A stretch of 64,000 nucleotides of DNA from Streptomyces djakartensis (GCF_014651075.1 NZ_BMWE01000008.1:124001-188000), one strand, 5' to 3'; shown: positions 35,135-44,247, counted from the stretch's first letter. Translations and numbers: made by a program. Notes: generated by a model from the sequence alone, not told the origin.

Positions 35135-35144
35135 GGGAGCCGCG

Positions 35145-35603
35145 TCACCGCCGGTCGTGTCCGGAGCCGCGCTGCGCGACCAGCGCGTCGCGGATCTCCT
35201 TGAGCACCTCCAGCTCGGTCACCTCGATGACCTCCTGCGTGCCCTCCTTCGCCTTGCGGCGGGCCTCCTGCCGGGCCAGGTACTTCGCCATGGGCAGGAC
35301 CATCAGGAAGTAGACGACGGTCGCGGTGATCACGAAGCTCAGGGCCGCGCCGAGGACGGAACCCCACAGGATCTGGATGCCCTCCTCGCCCTGGCACGTC
35401 GAGCTCAGGCATGAGCTGTAGTGGTCGAGGTTCTTGGTGCCGATGGCCCCGACCACGGGGTTGATGATCCCCTTCACCACGGCGGTGACGATGTTGGTGA
35501 ACGCGGCGCCGATCACCACCGCCACCGCCAGATCGACGACGTTCCCGCGCATCAGGAAGGCCTTGAAGCCCTCCCAGACACTCGCTTCCTTCTTCTCGGT
35601 CAC
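35145..35603 (-). CDS. mscL: Large-conductance mechanosensitive channel
   Basis: The product is 152 residues. The MscL signature is clear: FKAFLMRGNVVDLAVAVVIGAAFTNIVTAVV (N-terminal helix and TM1, first 20 residues quoted in two parts here as FKAFLMRGNVVDLAVAVVIG), a periplasmic loop with a Cys pair (SSCLSSTCQ) and TM2 VITATVVYFLMVLPM. A cytoplasmic helix follows (LEVLKEIRDALVAQ). It opens at high membrane tension to release solutes after hypo-osmotic shock. Confidence 0.95.
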   Translation of the reverse strand: MTEKKEASVWEGFKAFLMRGNVVDLAVAVVIGAAFTNIVTAVVKGIINPVVGAIGTKNLDHYSSCLSSTCQGEEGIQILWGSVLGAALSFVITATVVYFLMVLPMAKYLARQEARRKAKEGTQEVIEVTELEVLKEIRDALVAQRGSGHDRR

Positions 35604-35726
35604 CTGGGGGCCTCTTCTCGCACGCGCAGCCTGTGGAACAAAACGCTCCGCAACCTACGTCACCGCTGCGCCGAACGGAGCAGTCAGGTCCCGCGAACGA
35701 GGGCCTTGACACGATCATGCACGCAA

Positions 35727-36464
35727 TCACCACAACGTCACCGCCAACCGGGCCGTGGCGCTCGCCCCGGCGAGCCGCGCGGCGGTGGCACGGGGCACGG
35801 ACAGCACGATCAGCGCCCCGCCGTCGGTGGCGCCCTCCACAGCTTCCGGCACCTTCGTCACCCGGGCCCCGCGCGCGACCACCCGGGCGTCACCTCCCGC
35901 CGCCGGTTCCTCGGCGGCGATGACGTCGACCCGGTCGCCGGGCCGCAGCAGCCGCACGGTGGCCGCGTCGGCGATCCTGACCGGGGCCGTCACCGCGCCC
36001 GGCGCACGGCGCGCCCCTACCGGATGCTCCCCGGAGGCCGGGACCGCCTGCCCGGGCGGCCGCACCCGGGGATGACCGCGAGCCCCGTCGGCGTCGCGCG
36101 GCCCCGCCGCCACCAGCGCGGTCGCGGTGACCGCGAGCCCGGCCGCCAGGGCCCGCCGCCGGTTCCGCAGGAGCCGGCCCGCCCGGGAGCGGCCGCGCAC
36201 CCGGACCGGATCGAACCGCGGCACCTCACGGGTCGCCGGCACCTCGGGCCCGGGCGGGCACGGGGCCACGGACCAGGAAGGAGAGGAGGACACGGCCGAA
36301 GAGGACGACGGCACGAACGAAGCGGACGGCACGGCCGAAGCGGACGGCGTGAACGAAGCGGACGGCACGGCCGAAGAGGATGGCGTGAACGAAGCGGACG
36401 GCACGGCCGAAGAGGATGGCGTGAACGAAGCGGAGGGCGCGAACGAAGGGCGAGCGAGGGACAT
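35727..36464 (-). CDS. SAF-domain protein (CpaB/flagellar P-ring-like)
   Basis: The product is 245 residues from ATG 36464. Residues 1-70 are Ser/Ala/Pro-rich with 12-residue repeats (SASFTPSSSAVP). A basic stretch (RLLRNRRRALAAGLAV) leads into one membrane helix, and a SAF domain follows (RIADAATVRLLRPGDRVDVIAAEE). SAF proteins of this type are linked to pilus or flagellar-like secretion assembly; no such genes lie nearby, so the role is open. The repeat-coded N-terminus may be shorter if a later start is used. Confidence 0.7.
   Translation of the reverse strand: MSLARPSFAPSASFTPSSSAVPSASFTPSSSAVPSASFTPSASAVPSASFVPSSSSAVSSSPSWSVAPCPPGPEVPATREVPRFDPVRVRGRSRAGRLLRNRRRALAAGLAVTATALVAAGPRDADGARGHPRVRPPGQAVPASGEHPVGARRAPGAVTAPVRIADAATVRLLRPGDRVDVIAAEEPAAGGDARVVARGARVTKVPEAVEGATDGGALIVLSVPRATAARLAGASATARLAVTLW
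36322..36429. repeat. Three 36-bp tandem repeats
   Basis: Three near-identical 36-base units start at 36322, 36358 and 36394; differences are single bases (for example AGAGGATGG against AGCGGACGG). Partial copies flank them. Each unit codes SASFTPSSSAVP on the minus strand. Confidence 0.85.
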
Positions 36465-36632
36465 GAGGACCACCACCTGCGACGAGGGACCGGCTTGCGC
36501 TCCCCACGATGAGGCCTCGCGCCACATCCCGCCCTGGCCTGTGGACCTACCGCCGCCCTGTGGACAACTCCCTCACCCGAACGACCACTTCCGGTCCGGC
36601 AAGCCACAGCCGCGCCCCCAGCCGGCCGGCCC

Positions 36633-37502
36633 CTACGGCAACGCGAACCCCGGATCCATCCCACCCAGCGCCCCGGCGCACAGGCAGTCCCGCTCCCCCT
36701 CCGCAGGCAGCCCGGCCACCGCGTCGAACAGCACTCCCCGCAACCGGTCCACGTTCGCCGCGAACACCCGCAGCACCTCGTCGTGCGAGACGCCCTCGCC
36801 GGTCTCGGCTCCGGCGTCCAGGTCGGTGACCAGGGTCAGGGACGTGTAGCAGAGCTCCAGCTCACGGGCGAGCGCCGCCTCGGGATGGCCGGTCATGCCC
36901 ACCACCGACCAGCCCTGCGCCTGGTGCCACAGCGATTCCGCACGGGTCGAGAAGCGCGGTCCCTCGACGACGACCAGCGTGCCGCCGTCCACCGGCTCCC
37001 AGTCCCGGCCGCGCGCCGCCTTCAGCGCGACCGCGCGCCCGGCGGGGCAGTAGGGGTCGGCCAGCGACACGTGCACCACGTTCGGCACCGATCCGTCGGG
37101 CAGCGGCAGCCCGTCGAAGTAGGTGTTCGCCCGGGACTTGGTGCGGTCGACCAGCTGGTCCGGCACCAGCAGGGTGCCCGGCCCGTACTCGGGGCGCAGT
37201 CCGCCCACCGCGCACGGGGCGAGCACCTGGCGTACGCCGGCCGACCGCAGCGCCCACAGGTTGGCCCGGTAGTTGATCCGGTGCGGCGGCAGGTGGTGGC
37301 CCCGGCCGTGCCGGGGCAGGAAGGCGACCCGCCGGCCGGCGACGTCACCGATGAAGAGGGAGTCGCTGGGCGGCCCGTACGGGGTGTCGACCCGGACCTC
37401 CGTCACATCGTCGAGGAAGGAGTAGAACCCGGAGCCGCCGATGACGCCGATCCCGGCGCCCCCCTGGTCCGCCGCGTCCGCCACGTTCGCCTTGTTCGCC
37501 AT
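36633..37502 (-). CDS. mtnP: S-methyl-5'-thioadenosine phosphorylase
   Basis: The product is 289 residues of the PNP/MTAP family: GVIGGSGFYSFL (phosphate loop), FLPRHGRGHHLPPHRINYRA, and VVVEGPRFSTRAE then VVGMTGHPEAALARELELCY. It splits methylthioadenosine from polyamine and SAM metabolism into adenine and methylthioribose 1-phosphate. Downstream of fmdB, with a hairpin between. Confidence 0.92.
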   Translation of the reverse strand: MANKANVADAADQGGAGIGVIGGSGFYSFLDDVTEVRVDTPYGPPSDSLFIGDVAGRRVAFLPRHGRGHHLPPHRINYRANLWALRSAGVRQVLAPCAVGGLRPEYGPGTLLVPDQLVDRTKSRANTYFDGLPLPDGSVPNVVHVSLADPYCPAGRAVALKAARGRDWEPVDGGTLVVVEGPRFSTRAESLWHQAQGWSVVGMTGHPEAALARELELCYTSLTLVTDLDAGAETGEGVSHDEVLRVFAANVDRLRGVLFDAVAGLPAEGERDCLCAGALGGMDPGFALP

Positions 37503-37534
37503 GCCCGCACCCTAACCGCAGGCGGAAACGCCGA

Positions 37535-37566
37535 GGACCCCGTCGCCCCGAGGGCGACAGGGTCCC
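37535..37566 (-). terminator. Hairpin between fmdB and mtnP
   Basis: GGACCCCGTCGCCC pairs with GGGCGACAGGGTCC apart from one mismatch. It likely ends the fmdB message. Confidence 0.6.
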
Positions 37567-37580
37567 GTAAGAATCAGGCC

Positions 37581-37898
37581 TTACGCGGCGGTGGTGCTGC
37601 TGGAGGAGCTGCCGGTGCTCGACGACGAGCTCGAAGCGGAACTCGACGAGCCGGAGTCGGAGGACGACGAGCCCGAGGACGAGGTGCTCGACGACTTCGC
37701 CGGGGAGCTGCTCGACGAGGAGCCGCGGCTGTCGTTCCGGTAGAAGCCGGAGCCCTTGAAGACAATGCCGACCGCCGAGAAGACCTTCTTCAGGCGACCC
37801 TTGCAGCTGGGGCACTCGGTGAGGGCGTCATCGGTGAACTTCTGCACCGCCTCGAGGCCCTCGCCGCATTCGGTGCACTGGTACTGGTAGGTGGGCAC
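37581..37898 (-). CDS. FmdB-type zinc-ribbon protein
   Basis: The product is 105 residues. The FmdB regulatory-domain ribbon is complete: MPTYQYQCTECGEGLEA, then LTECPSCKGRLKKVFS with two CxxC knuckles, then GSGFYRND. The last 50 residues are almost only Ser/Thr/Gly with a few Pro and Asp, a low-complexity tail. The gene starts 11 bases after a CIRCE-like inverted repeat, which implies HrcA control. FmdB proteins are small putative regulators or stress factors; the exact function is unknown. Confidence 0.9.
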   Translation of the reverse strand: MPTYQYQCTECGEGLEAVQKFTDDALTECPSCKGRLKKVFSAVGIVFKGSGFYRNDSRGSSSSSSPAKSSSTSSSGSSSSDSGSSSSASSSSSSTGSSSSSTTAA

Positions 37899-37908
37899 TG
37901 TCTTCCTC

Positions 37909-37935
37909 CTGGCACTCTCACTCGATGAGTGCTAA
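37909..37935 (-). promoter_or_regulatory. CIRCE-like HrcA operator before fmdB
   Basis: On the minus strand TTAGCACTC, nine bases, then GAGTGCCAG: the consensus TTAGCACTC-N9-GAGTGCTAA with 7 of 9 matches in the second arm and all 9 in the first. It ends 10 bases before the fmdB start codon. Confidence 0.75.
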
Positions 37936-37965
37936 CGACGATCCATAGTGACGTATTCCGGCCGT

Positions 37966-39348
37966 TCAGTCCACTGCCACCGGCACGCGGTGACCCACAC
38001 CACGTGCCACGGTCCGGCCGTGGGCCGGTGCCACCAGGCGGGAACGCAGGGTGAGGAGCGTCGCCAGGGCGAGCACCGTGCCGCCCATCGGGACCAGGAA
38101 GCCGGCGCCGTCCCAGAGACGGTCCTGCAGCTGCCCGGCGACCGTGACGGCGGCGGCCTGGCCGAGCGCCACCGCGCCGGTCAGCCAGGTGAAGGCCTCG
38201 GTCCGGGCACCGGCCGGAACCAGGTCCTCGACGAGGGTGTAGCCGGTGATCAGGGCGGGCGCGATGCACATGCCGACCAGCAGGCCGAGGCCTGCGAGGA
38301 CCGGGACCGAGTGGGCGGCCCACAGCCCCGATGCGGTGAGCGCCAGGGCCGCGTGGCCGACGACCAGGCGCCGCTGCGGGGCCGCCTTCCAGGCGATCGC
38401 GCCGCAGACGATGCCGGAGAGCATGTTGCCCGCGGCGAAGACGCCGTAGAGCACGCCGTTCAGGCCCGGTTCACCGATCGACTCGGTGAACGCGGCCAGC
38501 GAGACCTGCATACCGCCGAAGACGGAGCCGATGCCCAGGAAGGTCACGATCAGCACCCGCACGCCCGGGACGCGCAACGCGGAGACGTGCTCCACCCGCG
38601 CGTGGCCGCCGCCCGACACGGACGGCTGGGTGCCCTTCTGCGCGGCGAACAGCAGGCCGCCGAGCAGCGTCAGGGACGCCTCGGTGACCAGGCCGGCGGC
38701 CGGGTTGACGGCCGTGCACAGGGTGGTGGCCAGCAGCGGGCCCACGACGAAGGTCAGTTCGTCGGTGACCGACTCGAAGGCCGCAGCGGTGGTCATCAGC
38801 GGCGAGTCCTTGAGCTTCACGCCCCAGCGGGCCCGCACCATGGGCCCGACCTGAGGCACCGAGGCGCCGGTCGGGACGGCCGCCGCGAACAGCGCCCACA
38901 GGGGGGCGTCCGCCAGGGCCAGCGCCGTCAGCGCCAGCGCGGACACCGCGTGCAGCAGCACCCCGGGGACCAGCACGGCCCGCTGCCCGTAGCGGTCGGC
39001 GAGACGGCCGCTGTAGGGCGCGAACAGGGCCATGGAGACACCGGTGGCGGCCGCGGTGGCGCCCGCCGCTCCGTACGAGCCGGTGGTGTGCTGCACCAGC
39101 AGCACGATGGAGATCGTCAGCATCGCGAACGGCTGGCGTGCCGCGAAGCCGGGGAGCAGGAACGTCCAGGCGCCGCGGGTGCGCAGCAGCCGGCCGTATC
39201 CGGGGCGGGCGGAAGCCGTCGAGCTCTGCGGGTTCTCCGGGTTCTCCGGGTTCTCCGGGTTCTGCGGGTTCTCCGGGTTCTGCGGCTTCTCCGGGTTCTG
39301 CGGGTGCTTGGGGTTCCGCGAGTTCTTCGAGGTGACCGTGGACGCCAC
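37966..39348 (-). CDS. MFS transporter (12-helix type)
   Basis: The product is 460 residues. An Asn-Pro-Glu/Gln repeat tail (about residues 10-40) precedes RGAWTFLLPGFAARQPFAM, helix 1 of MFS proteins of unknown substrate. Motif A is APYSGRLADRYGQRAVL. Twelve hydrophobic segments follow, with no ligand-binding clue. The ATG lies behind the repeat-coding stretch; a start after the repeats cannot be excluded. Confidence 0.88.
   Translation of the reverse strand: MASTVTSKNSRNPKHPQNPEKPQNPENPQNPENPENPENPQSSTASARPGYGRLLRTRGAWTFLLPGFAARQPFAMLTISIVLLVQHTTGSYGAAGATAAATGVSMALFAPYSGRLADRYGQRAVLVPGVLLHAVSALALTALALADAPLWALFAAAVPTGASVPQVGPMVRARWGVKLKDSPLMTTAAAFESVTDELTFVVGPLLATTLCTAVNPAAGLVTEASLTLLGGLLFAAQKGTQPSVSGGGHARVEHVSALRVPGVRVLIVTFLGIGSVFGGMQVSLAAFTESIGEPGLNGVLYGVFAAGNMLSGIVCGAIAWKAAPQRRLVVGHAALALTASGLWAAHSVPVLAGLGLLVGMCIAPALITGYTLVEDLVPAGARTEAFTWLTGAVALGQAAAVTVAGQLQDRLWDGAGFLVPMGGTVLALATLLTLRSRLVAPAHGRTVARGVGHRVPVAVD
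39233..39304. repeat. Eight 9-bp tandem repeats
   Basis: Eight exact-length copies of TTCTCCGGG or TTCTGCGGG/C. On the minus strand they code Asn-Pro-Glu or Asn/Lys-Pro-Gln triplets at the N-terminus of the MFS protein. Confidence 0.9.
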
Positions 39349-39623
39349 GGCCCGTGCCTTTCTGCCGCCTGGTAGCGCGGCCCGTCAGCGGGCGGCGCCG
39401 AGAGCTGTCCTCTTGCGCGGAACTGCGGTAGATGCCGGGGCCCGGTGAGGAGGGGTGACCCGACCGCCATACGGTCGCGCCAGCTCTGCGTCAGGCAGAG
39501 TTGGTTCGATCTTGGGTAGACGCCTTCATGGTACAGGCATCAGGGTCCAGCGACCTGTGAAAGAGAGCACCATGGGCCGGTCCACCTGTGAAAGCAGGAG
39601 CGTGAAAGGTGGGAAAAGCGCCC
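39349..39623. other. MFS-antiporter intergenic region
   Basis: No gene is seen. ACCTGTGAAAG occurs twice (39553-39563 and 39584-39594), 31 bases apart, a possible tandem regulator site for the MFS gene or a leader element. Confidence 0.4.
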
Positions 39624-41153
39624 TTAACGGCTCGCCCCGTCCGTCCCCAGCCAACTGGCCAGCTTGCCGCCGCGGCCCACCGCGCGCAGCCGGCTCTCGG
39701 CCGCGTCCCGCACCGGGTCGGTGGCGACCACGAGGAGCTCGTCCCCCCGCTGCAGAATCGTCGTCGGCAGCGGGACGAAGGATTCGCCCTCGCGCACGAT
39801 GAGCGTCACGGCGGCGCCGTGCGGCAGGCGCAGTTCGGCCACCTCCACGCCGTGCATCTTCGACTCCTCGGGGATCGCCACGGACAGCAGATGCCCGCGC
39901 AGCCGCTCCAGCGGGGCCGACTCGATGCCGAGGTCGGCGGCCTCCGAGCCGTCGCCGAGGCGCAGCTTGCGGCCCAGCCACGGCAGCGTCGGGCCCTGCA
40001 CCAGGGTGTAGACGACGACCAGGATGAAGACCATGTTGAAGATCCGGCGGCTGGCGTCCACGCCCTCCACCATGGGGATGGTCGCCAGGATGATGGGCAC
40101 CGCCCCGCGCAGCCCCGCCCAGGACATCAGGGCCTGCTCCCGCCAGGGCACCCGGAACGGCGTCAGGCAGAACACCACGCTCAGCGGACGCGCCACCATG
40201 GTCAGCACCAGCCCGATGACCAGGGCGGGCACGATGTCGTCGCCCAGCTCGTGCGGGGTGACCAGGAGGCCGAGCAGGACGAACATGCCGATCTGGGCCA
40301 TCCAGCCGAGCCCGTCGGCGAAGCCGCGGGTGGCCGGCCAGTGCGGCAGCCGCGCGTTGCCCATCACCATCGCGGCGAGGTACACGGCGAGGAAGCCGCT
40401 GCCGTGGGCCAGCGCGCCCGCCGCGTACGCCACCACGGCGATCGCCATGACGGCGATCGGGTACAGGCCGGAGGCGGGCAGGGCCACGTGCCTGAGGCCC
40501 CAGGCGCCCAGCCAGCCCACCGCGATCCCGATGGCCGCGCCGATGGCCAGCTCCAGCAGGATCACGCCCAGCAGCACGTACCAGGGGTCGACCGGGCCCG
40601 CCGTGGACAGGGAGACCACGAGGATGACCACCGGGGCGTCGTTGAAGCCGGACTCCGCCTCGAGCATGCCGGTCACGCGTGAGGGGAGGGGGATCCTCCG
40701 CAGCACGGAGAACACCGCCGCCGCGTCGGTCGAGGAGACGACCGCCCCGATGATGAGCGCCTGCCGCCACTCCAGCCCGATCAGGTAGTGCGCCGCCGAC
40801 GCCGTGATGCCGACACTCACCGCGACACCGGCGAGCGCCAGCGCCGTGGCCGCAGGCAGGGCGGGCTTGATCTCCTTCCACTTCGTACCCAGACCGCCCT
40901 CGGCCAGGATCACGACCAGGGCCGCGTATCCGATGACCTGGGTCAGTTCGGCGTTGTCGAAGTGGATGTCGCCCACGCCGTCCTGGCCCATGGCGACGCC
41001 GATCCCCAGGTAGACGAGCAGGCTGGGGAGCCCGCTGCGCGAGGAGATCCGTACCGCTGCGACGGCGACGAGCAGGACGAGCGAGCAGACGAGCAGGAGC
41101 TGGTTGAGGTGGTGAACAGTCAGCGGCCGAATCCTTCCCTGGCCCACGCGCAT
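39624..41153 (-). CDS. Potassium/proton antiporter, CPA1 type with RCK_C
   Basis: The product is 509 residues from ATG 41153 (ATG 41180 and a CTG behind GGAAGG are alternatives). Twelve or so hydrophobic segments contain the CPA1 features GAVVSSTDAAAVFSVL and SGFNDAPVVILVV. A cytoplasmic TrkA-C domain closes the protein (LRLPHGAAVTLIVREGESF ... ILQRGDELLVVATDP). It resembles NhaP2/CvrA: K+ or Na+ expulsion coupled to H+ entry. Divergent from the penicillin acylase, with a 238-base gap. Confidence 0.9.
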   Translation of the reverse strand: MRVGQGRIRPLTVHHLNQLLLVCSLVLLVAVAAVRISSRSGLPSLLVYLGIGVAMGQDGVGDIHFDNAELTQVIGYAALVVILAEGGLGTKWKEIKPALPAATALALAGVAVSVGITASAAHYLIGLEWRQALIIGAVVSSTDAAAVFSVLRRIPLPSRVTGMLEAESGFNDAPVVILVVSLSTAGPVDPWYVLLGVILLELAIGAAIGIAVGWLGAWGLRHVALPASGLYPIAVMAIAVVAYAAGALAHGSGFLAVYLAAMVMGNARLPHWPATRGFADGLGWMAQIGMFVLLGLLVTPHELGDDIVPALVIGLVLTMVARPLSVVFCLTPFRVPWREQALMSWAGLRGAVPIILATIPMVEGVDASRRIFNMVFILVVVYTLVQGPTLPWLGRKLRLGDGSEAADLGIESAPLERLRGHLLSVAIPEESKMHGVEVAELRLPHGAAVTLIVREGESFVPLPTTILQRGDELLVVATDPVRDAAESRLRAVGRGGKLASWLGTDGASR

Positions 41154-41391
41154 GCGCGCGTGGGCTCGCGTACATCGCACATGAAGCTGTGGCGCACCGC
41201 GCCAACTACTTCGTTACCTTACCTAACTCTTGACGATTTCTTGACGCTTCCGGAGGCAGGATCGAACGTTCGTCCGTACTTGTTCCCGACTCCGCGTCAA
41301 GCGGCGCAAGGCCCTGCGCCTATCGTTGCTCCAGCGCTCAGTTAAAAGCACAGCCGAACCTGCCGCTCGCGTTAGGACAGCAAGGACAGCG

Positions 41392-44196
41392 ATGCCCACC
41401 GACACCACCGCCTCCACGGGTCAGCAGCCCGGCAAGTCCGGCAGGAGAAAGGGGCGCAAAGCCCGCCTGGTCGTGCTCCTCCTGGCGCTGGCCCTCATCG
41501 GGGGCGTCGCCTTCGGGGGGTACTGGTCCGTCAGCACCGTCCGGGCCTCCTTCCCGCAGACCGAGGGCACCCTCCAGCTCAAGGGCCTCTCGGGACCCGT
41601 CGAGGTCAAACGCGACGGCCACGGCATCCCGCAGATCTACGCCTCCTCCGACGCGGACCTGTTCATGGCACAGGGCTACGTCCAGGCACAGGACCGCTTC
41701 TACGAGATGGACGTCCGCCGCCACATGGCCGCCGGACGCCTGTCGGAGATGTTCGGCGAGAGCCAGGTCGACAACGACGAGTTCCTGCGCACGCTCGGCT
41801 GGGACCGGGTCGCCAAGCAGGAGTACGACACCAAGCTGTCGGACGCCACGAAGAAGTACCTCCGGTCCTACGCCCAGGGGGTCAACGCCTACCTCCAGGG
41901 CAAGGACGGCAAGGACATCTCCCTGGAGTACGCGGCGCTCGGGTTCACCAACGACTACAAGCCACAATCGTGGACCCCGGTCGACTCGATCTCCTGGCTG
42001 AAGGCGATGGCCTGGGACCTGCGCGGCAACATGCAGGACGAGATCGACCGCGCCCTGCTGACCAGCCGCCTCGGCCCGAAGCAGATCGCCGACCTGTACC
42101 CGGAGTACCCGTACAGCCGGAACAAGGCGATCGTCCAGGAAGGCCGGTACAGCGAGCTGACCCGCACGTTCGAACAGGGCGGCACGAGTGGCACGGGCGG
42201 CACGGGCGGCACGAACGGGACCGGTGGAACCGCCGGTGCCTCCTCGGGCACCGCGGGCACCTCGGGCTCCGCGGGCGCCCCGGGCGGCGCCTCCGCGGGC
42301 CTGGAGAGCCAGCTCACCGGACTCACCAAGGTCCTGGACGACCTCCCGCCGGCCGTCGGGGTGAACGGCGACGGCATCGGCTCCAACTCCTGGGTCGTCC
42401 GCGGGAAGCACACCATCACCGGCAAGCCCCTGCTGGCCAACGACCCGCACCTGTCGGCCTCGCTGCCGTCCGTCTGGTACCAGATGGGCCTGCACTGCCG
42501 CAGCGTCTCCAGCGCCTGCCAGTACGACGTCAGCGGCTACACCTTCGCCGGCATGCCGGGCGTGATAATCGGTCACAACCAGGACATCGCCTGGGGCATG
42601 ACCAACTCCGGCGTCGACGTCACCGACCTCTACCTGGAGAAGATCACCGGCAACGGCTACCTGTACGACGGCGAGGTCAAGCCCTTCGAGACGCGCGAGG
42701 AGACCATCAAGGTCGCCGGCGGCTCGCCGAAGAAGATCGTCGTCCGCGAGAGCAACAACGGGCCCCTGCTGTCCGACCGCGCCGAGGAACTCGTGAAGGT
42801 CGGCAAGAAGGCCGCCGTCGACACCGCCGCACCCGACCGGGGCGACGGCTACGGCGTCGCCCTGCGCTGGACCGCGCTCGACCCGGGCACCACCGTGGAC
42901 GCCGTCTTCGCCATGAACAGGGCCAAGGACTGGACGGACTTCCGCAAGGCCGCCGCGCTGTTCGAGGTGCCCTCGCAGAACCTGATCTACGCGGACACCG
43001 AGGACAACATCGGCTACACCCTGCCGGGGAAGATCCCCACCCGTTCCAAGAACGACGACGGCTCCGTCCCGGCGCCCGGCTGGGACCCGAAGTACCGCTG
43101 GACCGGCTACATCGACCCGGACGCGCTGCCCTACGAGTACAACCCGGAGCGCGGCTACATCGTCACCGCCAACCAGGCCGTCGTGGACCCGGACAAGTAC
43201 CCCTACACGCTGACCACGGACTGGGGCTACGGCACGCGCAGCCAGCGGATCGCCGACCTGATCCAGTCGAAGATCAAGGACGGCGGCAAGATCTCGACGG
43301 ACGACATGCGCCAGATGCAGCTGGACAACAGCAGTGAGATCGCCCGGCTGCTGGTGCCCACGCTGCTGAAGATCGACCCGGAGAACAAGGACGTCCGGCA
43401 GGCGCAGAAGCTCCTCGAGGGCTGGGACTACACCCAGGACGCCGACTCGGCGGCGGCCGCCTACTTCAACGCGGTCTGGCGCAACATCCTCAAGCTCGCC
43501 TTCGGCGACAAGCTGCCCAAGGAGCTGCGGCCCAAGGGCCAGTGCCTCATGGTCGACCCGGTCAACACCACCGGCCCCGCCGACGAGACCAAGAAGGTCC
43601 GCGAGTGCGGCGAGCGCGCCCCCGACCAGGCGCAGCCGGACGGCGGCGACCGCTGGTTCGAGGTGGTCCGGGGGCTGATGCAGCAGCCGGACAACGACTG
43701 GTGGAAGACGCCCGAGGTGGGCACCCGCGAGGCCGCCGTCAATCGCGACCAGCTGTTCAAGCGCGCCATGGTCGACGCGCGCTGGGAGCTGACCGCCAAG
43801 CTCGGCAAGGACATCGACACCTGGAGCTGGGGCCGGCTGCATCGCCTGTTCCTGAAGAACCAGACCCTCGGCACCGAGGGCCCCGGATTCCTCCAGTACG
43901 CCCTCAACCGCGGTCCGTGGGAGCTGAGCGGCGGCGAGGCGTCGGTCAACGCGACCGGCTGGAACGCCGCCGGCGGCTACGGGGTCGTGTGGGTGCCGTC
44001 GATGCGGATGGTCGTGAACCTCGGCGACCTCGACAAGTCGCGCTGGATCAACCTCAGCGGCGCCTCGGGGCACGCCTACAGCGCCCACTACGCCGACCAG
44101 ACGGACAAGTGGGCCGACGGCGAGCTGCTGCCGTGGTCCTACTCGGCGAAGGCGGTCGAAGGGAGCGCGACCGACAAGCTGGTGCTCAAACCGTGA
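41392..44196 (+). CDS. Penicillin acylase family Ntn hydrolase
   Basis: The product is 934 residues from ATG 41392. One N-terminal membrane helix (VVLLLALALIGGVAFGGYW) follows a basic segment. The alpha region shows VEVKRDGHGIPQIYA and AQGYVQAQDRFYEMD. A Gly/Thr/Ser-rich stretch (about 264-300) lies before the cleavage site; the autocatalytic beta-chain start is Ser331 in IG-SNSWVV, the SNxW pattern of this family. Late landmarks are LLANDPHLSAS and GPLLSD. It is exported and self-cleaving; substrates could be acyl-homoserine lactones, penicillins or lipopeptides. Unusual low-complexity insert at the spacer. Confidence 0.93.
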   Translation: MPTDTTASTGQQPGKSGRRKGRKARLVVLLLALALIGGVAFGGYWSVSTVRASFPQTEGTLQLKGLSGPVEVKRDGHGIPQIYASSDADLFMAQGYVQAQDRFYEMDVRRHMAAGRLSEMFGESQVDNDEFLRTLGWDRVAKQEYDTKLSDATKKYLRSYAQGVNAYLQGKDGKDISLEYAALGFTNDYKPQSWTPVDSISWLKAMAWDLRGNMQDEIDRALLTSRLGPKQIADLYPEYPYSRNKAIVQEGRYSELTRTFEQGGTSGTGGTGGTNGTGGTAGASSGTAGTSGSAGAPGGASAGLESQLTGLTKVLDDLPPAVGVNGDGIGSNSWVVRGKHTITGKPLLANDPHLSASLPSVWYQMGLHCRSVSSACQYDVSGYTFAGMPGVIIGHNQDIAWGMTNSGVDVTDLYLEKITGNGYLYDGEVKPFETREETIKVAGGSPKKIVVRESNNGPLLSDRAEELVKVGKKAAVDTAAPDRGDGYGVALRWTALDPGTTVDAVFAMNRAKDWTDFRKAAALFEVPSQNLIYADTEDNIGYTLPGKIPTRSKNDDGSVPAPGWDPKYRWTGYIDPDALPYEYNPERGYIVTANQAVVDPDKYPYTLTTDWGYGTRSQRIADLIQSKIKDGGKISTDDMRQMQLDNSSEIARLLVPTLLKIDPENKDVRQAQKLLEGWDYTQDADSAAAAYFNAVWRNILKLAFGDKLPKELRPKGQCLMVDPVNTTGPADETKKVRECGERAPDQAQPDGGDRWFEVVRGLMQQPDNDWWKTPEVGTREAAVNRDQLFKRAMVDARWELTAKLGKDIDTWSWGRLHRLFLKNQTLGTEGPGFLQYALNRGPWELSGGEASVNATGWNAAGGYGVVWVPSMRMVVNLGDLDKSRWINLSGASGHAYSAHYADQTDKWADGELLPWSYSAKAVEGSATDKLVLKP

Positions 44197-44201
44197 GCCA
44201 C

Positions 44202-44247
44202 TGACGGAACGGCCCTCCACGTACGCGTGGGGGGCCGTTCCGCGTCA
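44202..44247. terminator. Convergent terminator between pac and fthC
   Basis: TGACGGAACGGCCC...GGGCCGTTCCGCGTCA forms a long stem around a CCAC/GTGG top. It overlaps the fthC stop, so it may end both genes. Confidence 0.65.

Noticed and set aside
36310..36440. CRISPR-like array at the 36-bp repeats
   Set aside because: Units are contiguous without spacers and are in frame within a coding sequence.
41338..44220. Long antisense ORF (960 codons) opposite penicillin acylase
   Set aside because: Shadow frame with no recognisable domain.
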